Below, piece after piece: positions 1-8,092 of a stretch of 64,000 nt of DNA. The notes below the pieces were generated by a model. The model was given only the letters and a program-made list of their open reading frames with translations. It had not been told where the DNA came from and searched no databases. The position numbers and the translations under genes were made by a program. Position 1 is the stretch's first letter; each line of letters opens with the position of its first letter. Origin of the DNA: Echinicola rosea (GTDB taxonomy: Bacteria; Bacteroidota; Bacteroidia; Cytophagales; Cyclobacteriaceae); NCBI RefSeq assembly GCF_005281475.1, contig NZ_CP040106.1:2260501-2324500 (forward strand), read 5' to 3'.

Positions 1-240
1 GACAAAATTTGGTCTTCTAATACTGAAATTAGTCGTGCCTACCCAAAGGTCATTGAGGTGTGTGGTATCGGAGGCGTCCTGCTTTACTGTTGGAGTAGCG
101 GTGATTTTTTCGACCTGTGCCTCTACCTGCTTTTTGTGGGCCTTGTTGATATCCGCATAGGGTTTAGGACTGCATGAAAAGAGCAATATTCCCAGTAAGG
201 TAAAGAGAAAAAACGCTTGATAAGTGGTATTATTCAGCAT
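1..240 (-). CDS. N-terminal part of a predicted lipoprotein, probably N-acetylmuramoyl-L-alanine amidase (cut by window edge)
   Basis: Reading the minus strand from an ATG at 240 gives 80 open codons to the window edge. The first 23 residues form a lipoprotein signal with lipobox LLFSC, so the mature protein should be anchored through its cysteine. A charged linker (KAHKKQVEAQVEK) follows, and the visible part ends in SIRRPNFV. From family knowledge, that is the strand leading into the zinc-binding VIHHT motif of the Amidase_2 fold in Bacteroidota amidase lipoproteins. The catalytic domain itself lies outside the window, so the amidase call rests on the last dozen residues and on a second amidase lipoprotein 1.2 kb away. 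The lipoprotein call is firm; the enzyme call is moderate. Confidence 0.6.
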   Translation of the reverse strand, partial: MLNNTTYQAFFLFTLLGILLFSCSPKPYADINKAHKKQVEAQVEKITATPTVKQDASDTTHLNDLWVGTTNFSIRRPNFV

Positions 241-579
241 AGGGGATTCCTGAGTGAGTAATGAATATACAAATATCAGGGAAATAAGTAGGTTTTAGCT
301 CACCGAAAACAGGGATTTTGAGAAAAACGTGAGCATATTTATGGTATATTGTATAGGGTCACCAGCTGGGCACTTGGCTCAGATGGCAGCCTGAACATCT
401 ATATTTACCGAAGGGATGAAGAGGGCAAGTGGGAGGAATTCGCGGTAGTGTTTGGAGGTTTTGTATAAGTTCCCAAAAGGTCATTGTACTTTAGGGGGAT
501 AAGTCCATGGGCGGCGGGGACACAGGCCACGGTAGCCAAACCTTAAAACCTGCTAAACCTATCAACGTCCAAACCTCCT
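241..579. other. Intergenic region with a palindrome half and an orphan reading-frame tail
   Basis: No complete gene is visible. Bases 305-316, read on the minus strand, give ATCCCTGTTTTC, which also occurs before the susC-like gene and, with one change, before the second amidase. On the plus strand, 322-468 is open without a start codon and ends in a stop; its last residues (LNIYIYRRDEEGKWEEFAVV) look protein-like, so it may be the tail of a decayed gene. The remainder up to 579 is the downstream flank of the minus-strand response regulator and shows no clear terminator. Confidence 0.4.
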
Positions 580-1215
580 TCACCCGATCAACCTTCTCTT
601 ATATGCATTATTGACCAGTTCGGCGGTGTTTTTAGCTTGGAGTTTATAGAGCAGGTTTTTGCGGTGGGTCTCTACGGTGTTTTTGCTGATAAAGAGCTTA
701 TCGCCGATTTCCTGGGTCGTAAGTCCATTCGCAATGCAGCCCAGCACTTCCATTTCACGGTCAGAAAGCTTTTCGTTAAACGGATTTTTACCTGACTGCT
801 TCATAAAGCTACTCAGCAGGGTCTTGCTGACTTCTTCTCCCAGATAGGTGCCACCATTATGAAGGGTTTTGATGGCTTCTACCAAGTCATCTTTTCCGGT
901 GTTTTTGAGGATATAGCCTTGCGCACCGGTCTTCAGCATATCAGATACAAAATGCCTATCGTTATGCATGCTCAGTCCCAATACTTTCAGTGCCTTATGG
1001 GCTTTCAGCAGTTGTTTGGTGGCGGCTACACCGTCCATTACAGGCATATTAATGTCCATGATGACAATGTCCACCGGTTGGTCGATACAGTAATCCAAAG
1101 CTTCTTGTCCATTTAGGGCTTCGCCCACCACTTTGATTCCGGGAATGTCAAGTAGCATGGCCTTTAGCCCATCTATAAACATGCGGTGGTCATCCGCTAT
1201 CAGTACATTAATCAT
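580..1215 (-). CDS. NarL/LuxR-family two-component response regulator
   Basis: This 211-residue protein has the standard two-domain layout. The receiver domain (about 1-120) has the acidic pair D8-D9, phospho-acceptor D54 in VIMDINMP and the conserved lysine K104. The C-terminal LuxR-type helix-turn-helix (about 145-207) has the typical LSDREMEVL start and the recognition region ISKNTVETHRKNL. It should be a phosphorylation-controlled DNA-binding regulator, probably dimeric. No histidine kinase is adjacent, so the partner is elsewhere. It lies between two amidase lipoproteins transcribed in opposite directions, which makes them possible targets; this is inference only. The ATG at 1215 agrees with the usual family start (MINVLIADDH). 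Confidence 0.93.
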   Translation of the reverse strand: MINVLIADDHRMFIDGLKAMLLDIPGIKVVGEALNGQEALDYCIDQPVDIVIMDINMPVMDGVAATKQLLKAHKALKVLGLSMHNDRHFVSDMLKTGAQGYILKNTGKDDLVEAIKTLHNGGTYLGEEVSKTLLSSFMKQSGKNPFNEKLSDREMEVLGCIANGLTTQEIGDKLFISKNTVETHRKNLLYKLQAKNTAELVNNAYKRRLIG

Positions 1216-1401
1216 GGTGCCAGCATTTTTATCCTTTTGGGAAAATAATTAACATTAATTTACAATTTTTTAAAATAGGATTTACATTAGCGGTAAGACG
1301 ATATTCCCGGTAAATCAGTGATTTTTGCCTAAAATACAGGTTTAATTGCGCCTTCAAGGCGTTTATTGAATATTGCTTAAAATTGGCGGAAAAATAAAAA
1401 A

Positions 1402-1418
1402 TCACTGTTTTCAGGGAT
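1402..1418 (+). promoter_or_regulatory. Copy of a shared upstream element (TGTTTTCAGGGAT type)
   Basis: TCACTGTTTTCAGGGAT lies 61 bases before the chosen start of the second amidase. The same core appears as a perfect hairpin at 4656-4673 before the susC-like gene, and inverted at 305-316 before the first amidase lipoprotein. An operator or other regulatory role is inference. Confidence 0.35.
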
Positions 1419-1479
1419 AGGGGAGTATGCAGAAAATTAAAAATTTGTAAGCATGATATTTAGGTGCAATATCAACAAC

Positions 1480-2139
1480 ATGAGGATTGGTCCGTGTGGT
1501 GCACTGGTGGTTTTGGTTGCCTTGCTGGGTTGCAGCGGCCCTACCTACCGGGTGTTTGATAAGCGGGTCAAGTTTGATGAAGAAAGGAAGCAGTTGACCT
1601 TGGAATACCTTGCCTCGCATTACGGCTTGGTGCAGGATGAACCGACCATCGATCCAAGGATGGTGGTGCTGCACTGGACGGCTATTCCAGATCTGGAGCG
1701 GTCATATGATGCGATGAATCCGGTTCGTCTGCCTGGTAGTCGAGAAGGGATTGCTGCAGCAGGTGCCTTGAATGTGTCTGCCCATTACCTGATCGATCGG
1801 GATGGAACCATCTTTAGGCAGTTGCCGGATACGATCATGGCCAGGCATGTCATAGGCTTAAACCATTGCGCCATTGGCGTAGAAAATGTAGGTGGTGCGA
1901 AAGCTCCTCTTACCAAGGCACAGGTAAAGGCCAATGAAGCCTTGGTAAGACATCTGAAGAGAAAATATCCGATTGACTATGTGATTGGTCATTATGAATA
2001 CACTGCTTTTGAAGGTCACGAACTGTGGCTGGAAAAGGATGAAGGATATCGGACGCAGAAAACTGACCCAGGAGAGGGTTTTATGAAAAAAATCAGAAAG
2101 CGGTTAACGGATTTGGACTTGAAGGAAGTTCCTCAATGA
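1480..2139 (+). CDS. N-acetylmuramoyl-L-alanine amidase, Amidase_2/AmpD type, lipoprotein
   Basis: A predicted zinc amidase that cuts the bond between MurNAc and the stem peptide. Visible family motifs are VVLHWT (zinc His about residue 65), SAHYLIDRDG, LNHCAIGVENVGG and the AmpD-type ending KTDPGEGF with a zinc-ligand position. I chose the ATG at 1480 over the in-frame ATG at 1453 because MRIGPCGALVVLVALLGC is a clean lipoprotein signal (lipobox ALLGC) directly at the N-terminus, giving 219 residues. The enzyme should act in the periplasm, tethered to the inner or outer membrane. It faces away from the response-regulator gene and shares an upstream motif with the first amidase lipoprotein. 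Together with the NagZ and NamZ genes downstream it could supply peptide-free glycan strands. Confidence 0.9.
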   Translation: MRIGPCGALVVLVALLGCSGPTYRVFDKRVKFDEERKQLTLEYLASHYGLVQDEPTIDPRMVVLHWTAIPDLERSYDAMNPVRLPGSREGIAAAGALNVSAHYLIDRDGTIFRQLPDTIMARHVIGLNHCAIGVENVGGAKAPLTKAQVKANEALVRHLKRKYPIDYVIGHYEYTAFEGHELWLEKDEGYRTQKTDPGEGFMKKIRKRLTDLDLKEVPQ

Positions 2140-2592
2140 TCTTTTTGGTTCTATATGATTTACTATGGGTAACTATTACTTTGCATGTCAAATTCTAGCT
2201 TGCCTTTCATCTTGTTGCCTTGTTACTTTTTCCCTTCAGGTGAAAAACGTAACCAAAAAAACCCGCTGCGGTGAGCTATATGACTAAAATCAAAGCCAGC
2301 ACTCACGCAGGCAAACTCCTCTATTTGTGCAGCATACCAATTTTTTGTACTGATTCACGTCAAACAAGCCTGCGCTTTTTCCAGCCCACTTCTTTGATTT
2401 CTTAACGTCAAATACCTCAAGGCAGAATAGAAAATTGCCCACTGAAAAGGAACATGAATCAACATTAATTTAACCGGAATAATATCTTTACCCACTATAA
2501 TCCATATAGAGCCATCTTTTTTTACCGTTGTAGTGACATTTTGGGGTGCCAGTGTTTTTGGAAAAAAACTACTGGCACCCAGTTTTATTCAT
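2140..2592. other. Intergenic region with a probable dispersed-repeat remnant
   Basis: No convincing reading frame. Bases about 2200-2400 (core reading AACCAAAAAAACCCGCTGCG) resemble intergenic segments I recall as repeated in Bacteroidota genomes; on the minus strand it reads as a pseudo-coding stretch with FFGYVF and GKSNKATR. Whether it is repeated in this genome cannot be tested here. The last 50 bases carry the hairpin listed separately. Confidence 0.35.
2544..2588. terminator. Hairpin between the convergent amidase and hflC genes
   Basis: GGGTGCCAGT (2544-2553) and ACTGGCACCC (2571-2580) form a perfect 10-bp stem with a 17-base A/T-rich loop. A T-rich stretch (AGTTTTATT) follows on the plus strand. 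It sits just beyond the hflC stop on the minus strand, where the downstream flank is less T-rich, so it may serve either direction. Confidence 0.6.
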
Positions 2593-3531
2593 TTAGTTTA
2601 ACCTGTTTAAAAACCTGAAAAACTCAGAGTCTGTGGACAGGATGATACTGGTGTTTTCATCAAGTGATTTTTCGAAGCTTTCCATGGTTCGGAGAAATTT
2701 ATAGAGTTCGATTGATTGCCTGTTTTGATTATACGCTGAGGCATAGATGTCGGTAGCTTCAGCATCAGCACGGCCTTTGATCTCTTCTGCCTCACGAAAG
2801 GCTTCAGATTGGATTTGGGCGAGGTCTCTTTCCTTGTCCCCTTGGATTTTTCGGGCTTCACCTTGCCCCTCTGAGCGGAACTGATCGGCGATACGATTTC
2901 GTTCACTGATCATTCGGTCATATACCCTGTCCCTTACTTCATTTACATAATTCATGCGCTTGAATTTGAAGTCAAGGATGCGGACACCCAGATCTGTTGT
3001 TCTTTCATTGGCCTTGGAAAGCACGATTTCTTCGATTTTTTCACGGCCGACAGTGATTTCTTCCAGGACTTCCAGTTCTTCCATAAAGTCTTCGGTTACC
3101 TCGGGGTCGCGGTTGGTAGAGCGTACCACATCCAGGAGGTTATGACTGGCAATGGCATTTCGGGTCTCTCCGTCGAGGATATCATCCAGTCTGGATTGGG
3201 CAGACCTTTCGTCCCTAAGACGGATGAAAAACTGCAATGGATCCGTAATTTCCCAGCGGGCGTAGGTGTCCACGAAAATGAATTTCTTGTCTTTGGTGGG
3301 GACTTGGTTTCGGTCACCGTCCCATTCCAGGTACCTTTTGTCAAAGAACTGTACTTTTTGCAAAAAAGGTACTTTGAAGTTGATCCCTGGCGTAGTGCGG
3401 GGTTCCCCAATGGGTTTCCCAAATTGTGTCACGATGGACTGCTGGGTTTCATCTTGAATAAAGATGCTGCTATTTACGGTGATCAGTAGGGCGATCCCTA
3501 CAACGATATAGATGATAATGCGCTTTTTCAT
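2593..3531 (-). CDS. hflC: HflC, SPFH/Band 7 membrane protein
   Basis: 312 residues with one N-terminal membrane helix (IIIYIVVGIALLITVNSSIFI) followed by the Band 7/SPFH domain: the opening QSIVTQFGKP, the middle GVRILDFKFKRMNYVNEVRDRVYDRM and the helical tail RIADQFRSEGQGEARKIQG typical of HflC. With HflK it forms the large periplasmic-facing cage that, in E. coli, surrounds FtsH and modulates membrane-protein degradation. It overlaps the upstream hflK gene by four bases, indicating translational coupling. Length and motifs fit the family. Confidence 0.95.
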   Translation of the reverse strand: MKKRIIIYIVVGIALLITVNSSIFIQDETQQSIVTQFGKPIGEPRTTPGINFKVPFLQKVQFFDKRYLEWDGDRNQVPTKDKKFIFVDTYARWEITDPLQFFIRLRDERSAQSRLDDILDGETRNAIASHNLLDVVRSTNRDPEVTEDFMEELEVLEEITVGREKIEEIVLSKANERTTDLGVRILDFKFKRMNYVNEVRDRVYDRMISERNRIADQFRSEGQGEARKIQGDKERDLAQIQSEAFREAEEIKGRADAEATDIYASAYNQNRQSIELYKFLRTMESFEKSLDENTSIILSTDSEFFRFLNRLN

Positions 3532-4505
3532 TTTTCGGTACCTCCTTGTTTGTTCAGGTTAAGCAATGGTAAAACATTATTGCCTTCTTCATCGACGATT
3601 ACCTTATTGTCCAGTTTGGGCAATACTTTTTCCATGGTTTCCAAATAGATTCGCTGTTTGGTTACTTCAGGAGCCTTTTGGTATGCATTAAAAAGTGAAT
3701 TAAAGCGTTCAGCTTCTCCTTTGGCGCGGTTTACCCTGTTCAGGGCATAGGCTTCTGCCAGTTCGATCGTCTCTAATGCTTCGCCACGAGCCCGAGGGAT
3801 GACACGGTTGTAATCGGCTTCTGCTTGGTTGATCAGCGTTTCCCGTTCTTGCTGCGCTTCGTTGACAGCGTTAAAGGATGGTTTTACGGGGTCTGGTGGA
3901 TTGACATCCTGAAGGACCACTTGGTCGATCCGAATGCCGTTTTCATATTCGTCACACAGTTCTTGCAAGAGTTGCTCTACACTACTGGCAATTTCTTGCC
4001 TGCCTACAGTCAGCACCTCGTTTACGGTGCGGTCGCCGACAATTTTCCGCATGGCCGCTTCGGACATGTCACGAAGTGTCTTGTCGGCATTTCGGACTTT
4101 GAACAGGTACTTGTAGGAATCGTTGATCCGGTACTGGACCACCCATTCTACGTCGGTGAGGTTCAGGTCACCCGTGAGCATGGTAGATTCACCGATATAG
4201 CCTTCTTTGACATATTCGGATCGTTGATTGGGGGAGCTGGTGCGGAAGCCAAATTCTTGTTTTAGCTGTCTTTGGACGGGGATTTTGTGCATTTTTTCGA
4301 TGCCAAAAGGAAGGGTAAAGTTCAAACCGGGTGGTACTGTCCGGTTGTATTTTCCCATTTGGATGACGACGCCCTCTTCTTCAGGCCCGACCGTATGGAT
4401 AGCACTGAATGCCGCAACAATGATCAAAAGCCCCAAGATTATTTTTCTCAGGTTCCTTTTGATCATGTCGGGATCAATATTAATGTTAAAATTTCTGTTA
4501 CTCAT
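3528..4505 (-). CDS. hflK: HflK, SPFH/Band 7 membrane protein
   Basis: 325 residues. A short cytoplasmic lead is followed by one membrane helix (IILGLLIIVAAFSAI) and a Band 7 domain opening with VGPEEEGVVIQMGKYNRTVPPGLNF. The HflK-type centre VNPPDPVKPSFNAVNEAQQERETLINQAEA and the basic helical tail follow. It lacks the Gly-rich N-terminal extension of the E. coli protein, as is common outside Proteobacteria (family knowledge). The partner hflC follows with a 4-base overlap. The expected role is a membrane scaffold that regulates FtsH. The start at 4505 (MSNRNFN) leaves a short N-terminal tail, and no better start is visible. Confidence 0.94.
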   Translation of the reverse strand: MSNRNFNINIDPDMIKRNLRKIILGLLIIVAAFSAIHTVGPEEEGVVIQMGKYNRTVPPGLNFTLPFGIEKMHKIPVQRQLKQEFGFRTSSPNQRSEYVKEGYIGESTMLTGDLNLTDVEWVVQYRINDSYKYLFKVRNADKTLRDMSEAAMRKIVGDRTVNEVLTVGRQEIASSVEQLLQELCDEYENGIRIDQVVLQDVNPPDPVKPSFNAVNEAQQERETLINQAEADYNRVIPRARGEALETIELAEAYALNRVNRAKGEAERFNSLFNAYQKAPEVTKQRIYLETMEKVLPKLDNKVIVDEEGNNVLPLLNLNKQGGTEK

Positions 4506-4827
4506 GAGAAGTATGTGTTTTTTAAGCTAATGAATGATCAATCTTCAAAAAATTATTGAGACCACCTCGAGGAAAGGTCTGAAATGTCCATGTTTTTTCG
4601 AAATGGCCTTTATTAAGCCCGATAGTTTGGTTTCGTATTGTGGTGATTTTGGAATATCCCTGTTTTCAGGGATGGAATAGGTCGATTTTTTAGGAAAATT
4701 TGACCAAAGAAAATAAGAGAGGAATTCTGATGGGCAATTGACAGTAAACCCAAAATCAGTAAAGTGCCCATTTTTATTCCGCTCTTGTCCAAAATCAATT
4801 CACTTAACTATTACTAAAATGACAAAC
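4506..4827. other. Divergent intergenic region between hflK and the susC-like gene
   Basis: About 320 bases with no gene. It must hold the promoters for hflK (minus) and for the carbohydrate locus (plus). The only strong structure I see is the hairpin at 4656-4673. I did not find a good TAnnTTTG promoter box. Confidence 0.5.
4656..4673. promoter_or_regulatory. Perfect palindrome ATCCCTG-TTTT-CAGGGAT
   Basis: A 7-bp perfect inverted repeat with a four-T loop, about 145-155 bases before the susC-like start. Related sequences lie upstream of both amidase lipoproteins (305-316 inverted, 1402-1418). It is too short for a classical terminator and lacks a T-run after the stem, so an operator or RNA element is more likely. 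Confidence 0.4.
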
Positions 4828-7800
4828 ATGAAAAAACTTTTACGCTGTTGCTTCGTGGCAGTTTGTTTTCTCCTGTTCCATTTGCAGGTGTTTGCACAGA
4901 CCGTGACCATATCTGGGACGGTCTCCAGTGCCGATGATGGAGGGACTTTGCCCGGAGCGAGTATCTTGGTAAAAGGAACCACCAGGGGTGTGACCACCGA
5001 TGTGGATGGGAATTATCAGATCCAAGCCGAGCGTGGTGAGGTGCTGGTGTTTAGCTTTATCGGCATGATCGCTCAGGAACGTGAAGTAGGAGACCAGACG
5101 ACTGTTAACGTGGCGTTGGAAGCAGAGGCCAAGTCACTGGAAGAAGTGGTGGTCGTGGGTTATGGTACGCAGAAGCGCAGTGACCTTACCGGAGCCGTGT
5201 CCACGGTGGATACCGAAGTACTGGAATCACGTCCAATTACGGATGTTGGCCGTGGCCTTCAGGGGACTACCCCGGGACTGACCATCACCACGCCGAGTGG
5301 ACAGATCGGCCAAAATCCATCCATCAGGCTACGGGGCATGACAGGTACCTTGAGTAATTCTGGAGGTGCCCAGCCGCTGATTTTGGTGGATAACGTGGAA
5401 GTGCCCAACCTGCAACTGATCAACCCGGAGGACATAGAGTCCATTTCAGTACTGAAAGATGCTGCTTCGGCGTCGATTTATGGCTCCCGAGGTGCTTGGG
5501 GGGTGATTCTGATTACCACCAAAACAGGCAAAAAAGGAGAAGCTCCGAAAGTAAGCTATTCCAATAACTTTTCTTGGGCCACGCCTACCAAAACACCGGT
5601 AATCGCGGATGCTGCCGAAGGAGCCGAAATGGCCTTTAGTGCACTTCAACGTACGAATCCTTCCACCAATGTTTTTGGTGTAGTAGGGATGTATTTTGAC
5701 CAAGAGGGCATTCAAAAGATGCGTGAATGGGAACAACAATATGGTGGTCAAGACCTTGGCAACGAAATGGTGCTGGGGAGGGATTTTGAGATCCGTGACG
5801 GTCGTCTTTTCTTCTATCGCCCTTGGGATGCAGGAGATATGTTTATGCGAGATTGGACACCACAGCAAAAGCACGATGTATCCGTGTCCGGCGGTAGTGA
5901 CAAGACCACTTACCGTTTGGGAGTAGGATATTTGGGCCAGAATGGTGTGCTCAAAGTAAATCCCGATGAATTTAATCGCTATTCAGTAGACTTGAGTGTG
6001 AATACTTCTGTAACGGACTGGATGGATGTACGGGGAAAAGTGCTTTACAGTAAAACCAAATTTACCCGTCCGTTTTATTTTAGCTCTGAAACCTATGATC
6101 CTTGGTATTATCTGTTCAGATGGCCGAAAACCTATCCTTATGGTACATATGAAGGCTATCCCTTCAGAAGTGCAGTGACGGAAGTAAGTCAGGCGAAAAT
6201 GAATGAGGAATCCACTTCTATGAGCCGAATCAATCTGGGAACCACCATTAGACCGGTAGAGGGATTAAGCATTAATGCCAACTATACCTTTGACTCCAAC
6301 AATTTCCATGATCATAGAACAGGAGGCGTGATTTCAGCTTATAATTTCTGGGCTACTGGAGCCGATCTTGAATATGCTCCATATTCAAGTGCGTCCTATA
6401 ATAGAGTGGAATACCGTTCTTCTTGGAGCAATAGGAATGTGGGAAAACTCTTTGCAACCTATGAGAAAAGTGCCGGCGACCATGAAATGAAGTTTATGGC
6501 AGGCGGAGATATAGAAGCTTACGAATACTGGTACCAAAGCAGTCAAAGAAGGGACTTGATGGACCTAGATCGTGGGGAGCTGGACTTGGCTTCCGGTGAT
6601 CAGTTTGTGGATGGATCACGGAACCAATGGTCCACCATGGGGGTATTTGGTAGGATCAATTATAACTACATGCAAAAATACTTCCTTGAACTCAATGGAC
6701 GATATGATGGATCTTCTAGGTTGTCCCCGACAGACCGATGGGCGTTTTTCCCATCTATGTCAGCAGGGTATGTGATTACGGAGGAGCCGTTTATGGAGCC
6801 TGTAACCAATGTGATGTCGTTCATGAAGTTGCGTGCCTCTTGGGGTGCGATAGGTAACCAGAATGCTTATTTGAGCGATATTTACCGGATCATGAACTCC
6901 TATTCTTCAGGGTGGCTTGTCGGCAGCGACAATCAGCTGACCTTTGGTACTCCCGGTGCATTGCCTTCATCCTTGACTTGGGAGACGGTGACCACTTTGG
7001 ATTTTGGATTTGATTCCCGGTTTTTTCAGGATAAGCTAGGCGTGACATTTGACTGGTATCGAAGAACTACCAGTGATATGCACAGTGCCGGTGCTGTACT
7101 GCCTGCGTCCTACGGTACCAGTGCTACTAAGCAAAACTTAGGAGAGTTGGAGACCACTGGTTGGGAATTGGCAGTGGATTATTCCCATTCCTTTTCCAAT
7201 GGCTTTAACCTTAATGCCACGGCCATGCTTTCGGATTTCAAAGAGCGAATTACTGAATTTGCGGACAATACCAGTATTTATTCCAATCGCAAAGGACGAG
7301 TTCTTGGCGAAATTTGGGGATATGAAACGGACAGGTTGTTTACCAACGACGACTTTGTGCAGGATGCAAATGGAGAGTTGATTACCGAAAACGGTAAATA
7401 TGTCCTGAAAGAAGGTATTCCTTCCCAATCACTTTATGAAAGCGGGTGGTTCTTTTATGGCCCAGGGGATGTAAAATACAAAGACCTTAACGGGGATGGA
7501 GAAATCACCTATGGATCCAATACGGTAGAAGATCACGGAGACCTCAAGGTAATCGGTAACTCTACACCTCGTTACCAATATGGATTTAGATTAGGAGGAG
7601 ATTATAAAGGAATCGATTTTAGCTTCTTTATCCAAGGTGTAGGCAAGCGGGATTACTGGGCGAATGGGCCGCTTTTCGTTCCCGGTTACCGTCCGGGAGA
7701 GGCATGGTTTGCGCATCAGCAAGACTACTGGACGCCAGAGAATCCAGACGCTTTCTACCCACGTCCTACGGATGCTGGCCAATCCAGCAATTCACGTAAC

Positions 7801-8079
7801 TTCTTGAGGCAGACACGCTACTTGCTGGACATGTCCTATATGAGAATGAAAAACATCACTATAGGCTATTCCCTACCGCAATCCGTTATAGGAAAATTAA
7901 ACATTGATAAGGTGAGGGTTTATTTCAGTGGAGAAAACCTGTTTGAGTTTGATAACCTCGACCTTCCTATTGACCCGGAAGTGGATTATACCAGTTCAGG
8001 ATTAAATGACTCCAACACCTTTGGCAGGGTTTATCCTTACAGCAGGAACCTTTCTTTCGGTTTGCAGGTGACACTTTAA
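4828..8079 (+). CDS. SusC/RagA-like TonB-dependent outer-membrane transporter
   Basis: About 1083 residues from the chosen start. The N-terminal signal peptide ends at VFAQ. A CarboxypepD_reg-like domain follows (SGTVSSADDGGTLPGASILVKGTT to VNVALE), then the SusC signature LEEVVVVGYGTQKRSDLTGAVS, the plug domain (to about residue 240) and a long beta-barrel rich in aromatic strands that ends NLSFGLQVTL. It should import glycans released at the cell surface, using TonB energy, with the SusD-like lipoprotein as lid. I prefer ATG 4828 (MKKLLRCCF), with 4819 as an alternative; the earlier in-frame ATG at 4738 would put 30 residues before the signal peptide. The susD-like gene follows after 13 bases. 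Confidence 0.96.
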   Translation: MKKLLRCCFVAVCFLLFHLQVFAQTVTISGTVSSADDGGTLPGASILVKGTTRGVTTDVDGNYQIQAERGEVLVFSFIGMIAQEREVGDQTTVNVALEAEAKSLEEVVVVGYGTQKRSDLTGAVSTVDTEVLESRPITDVGRGLQGTTPGLTITTPSGQIGQNPSIRLRGMTGTLSNSGGAQPLILVDNVEVPNLQLINPEDIESISVLKDAASASIYGSRGAWGVILITTKTGKKGEAPKVSYSNNFSWATPTKTPVIADAAEGAEMAFSALQRTNPSTNVFGVVGMYFDQEGIQKMREWEQQYGGQDLGNEMVLGRDFEIRDGRLFFYRPWDAGDMFMRDWTPQQKHDVSVSGGSDKTTYRLGVGYLGQNGVLKVNPDEFNRYSVDLSVNTSVTDWMDVRGKVLYSKTKFTRPFYFSSETYDPWYYLFRWPKTYPYGTYEGYPFRSAVTEVSQAKMNEESTSMSRINLGTTIRPVEGLSINANYTFDSNNFHDHRTGGVISAYNFWATGADLEYAPYSSASYNRVEYRSSWSNRNVGKLFATYEKSAGDHEMKFMAGGDIEAYEYWYQSSQRRDLMDLDRGELDLASGDQFVDGSRNQWSTMGVFGRINYNYMQKYFLELNGRYDGSSRLSPTDRWAFFPSMSAGYVITEEPFMEPVTNVMSFMKLRASWGAIGNQNAYLSDIYRIMNSYSSGWLVGSDNQLTFGTPGALPSSLTWETVTTLDFGFDSRFFQDKLGVTFDWYRRTTSDMHSAGAVLPASYGTSATKQNLGELETTGWELAVDYSHSFSNGFNLNATAMLSDFKERITEFADNTSIYSNRKGRVLGEIWGYETDRLFTNDDFVQDANGELITENGKYVLKEGIPSQSLYESGWFFYGPGDVKYKDLNGDGEITYGSNTVEDHGDLKVIGNSTPRYQYGFRLGGDYKGIDFSFFIQGVGKRDYWANGPLFVPGYRPGEAWFAHQQDYWTPENPDAFYPRPTDAGQSSNSRNFLRQTRYLLDMSYMRMKNITIGYSLPQSVIGKLNIDKVRVYFSGENLFEFDNLDLPIDPEVDYTSSGLNDSNTFGRVYPYSRNLSFGLQVTL

Positions 8080-8092
8080 AACGCATCAAATC

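Noticed and set aside
5446..5874. Open frame of 142 codons on the minus strand inside the susC-like gene
   Set aside because: It is antisense to a strongly conserved transporter and has no protein-like motifs; a shadow frame.
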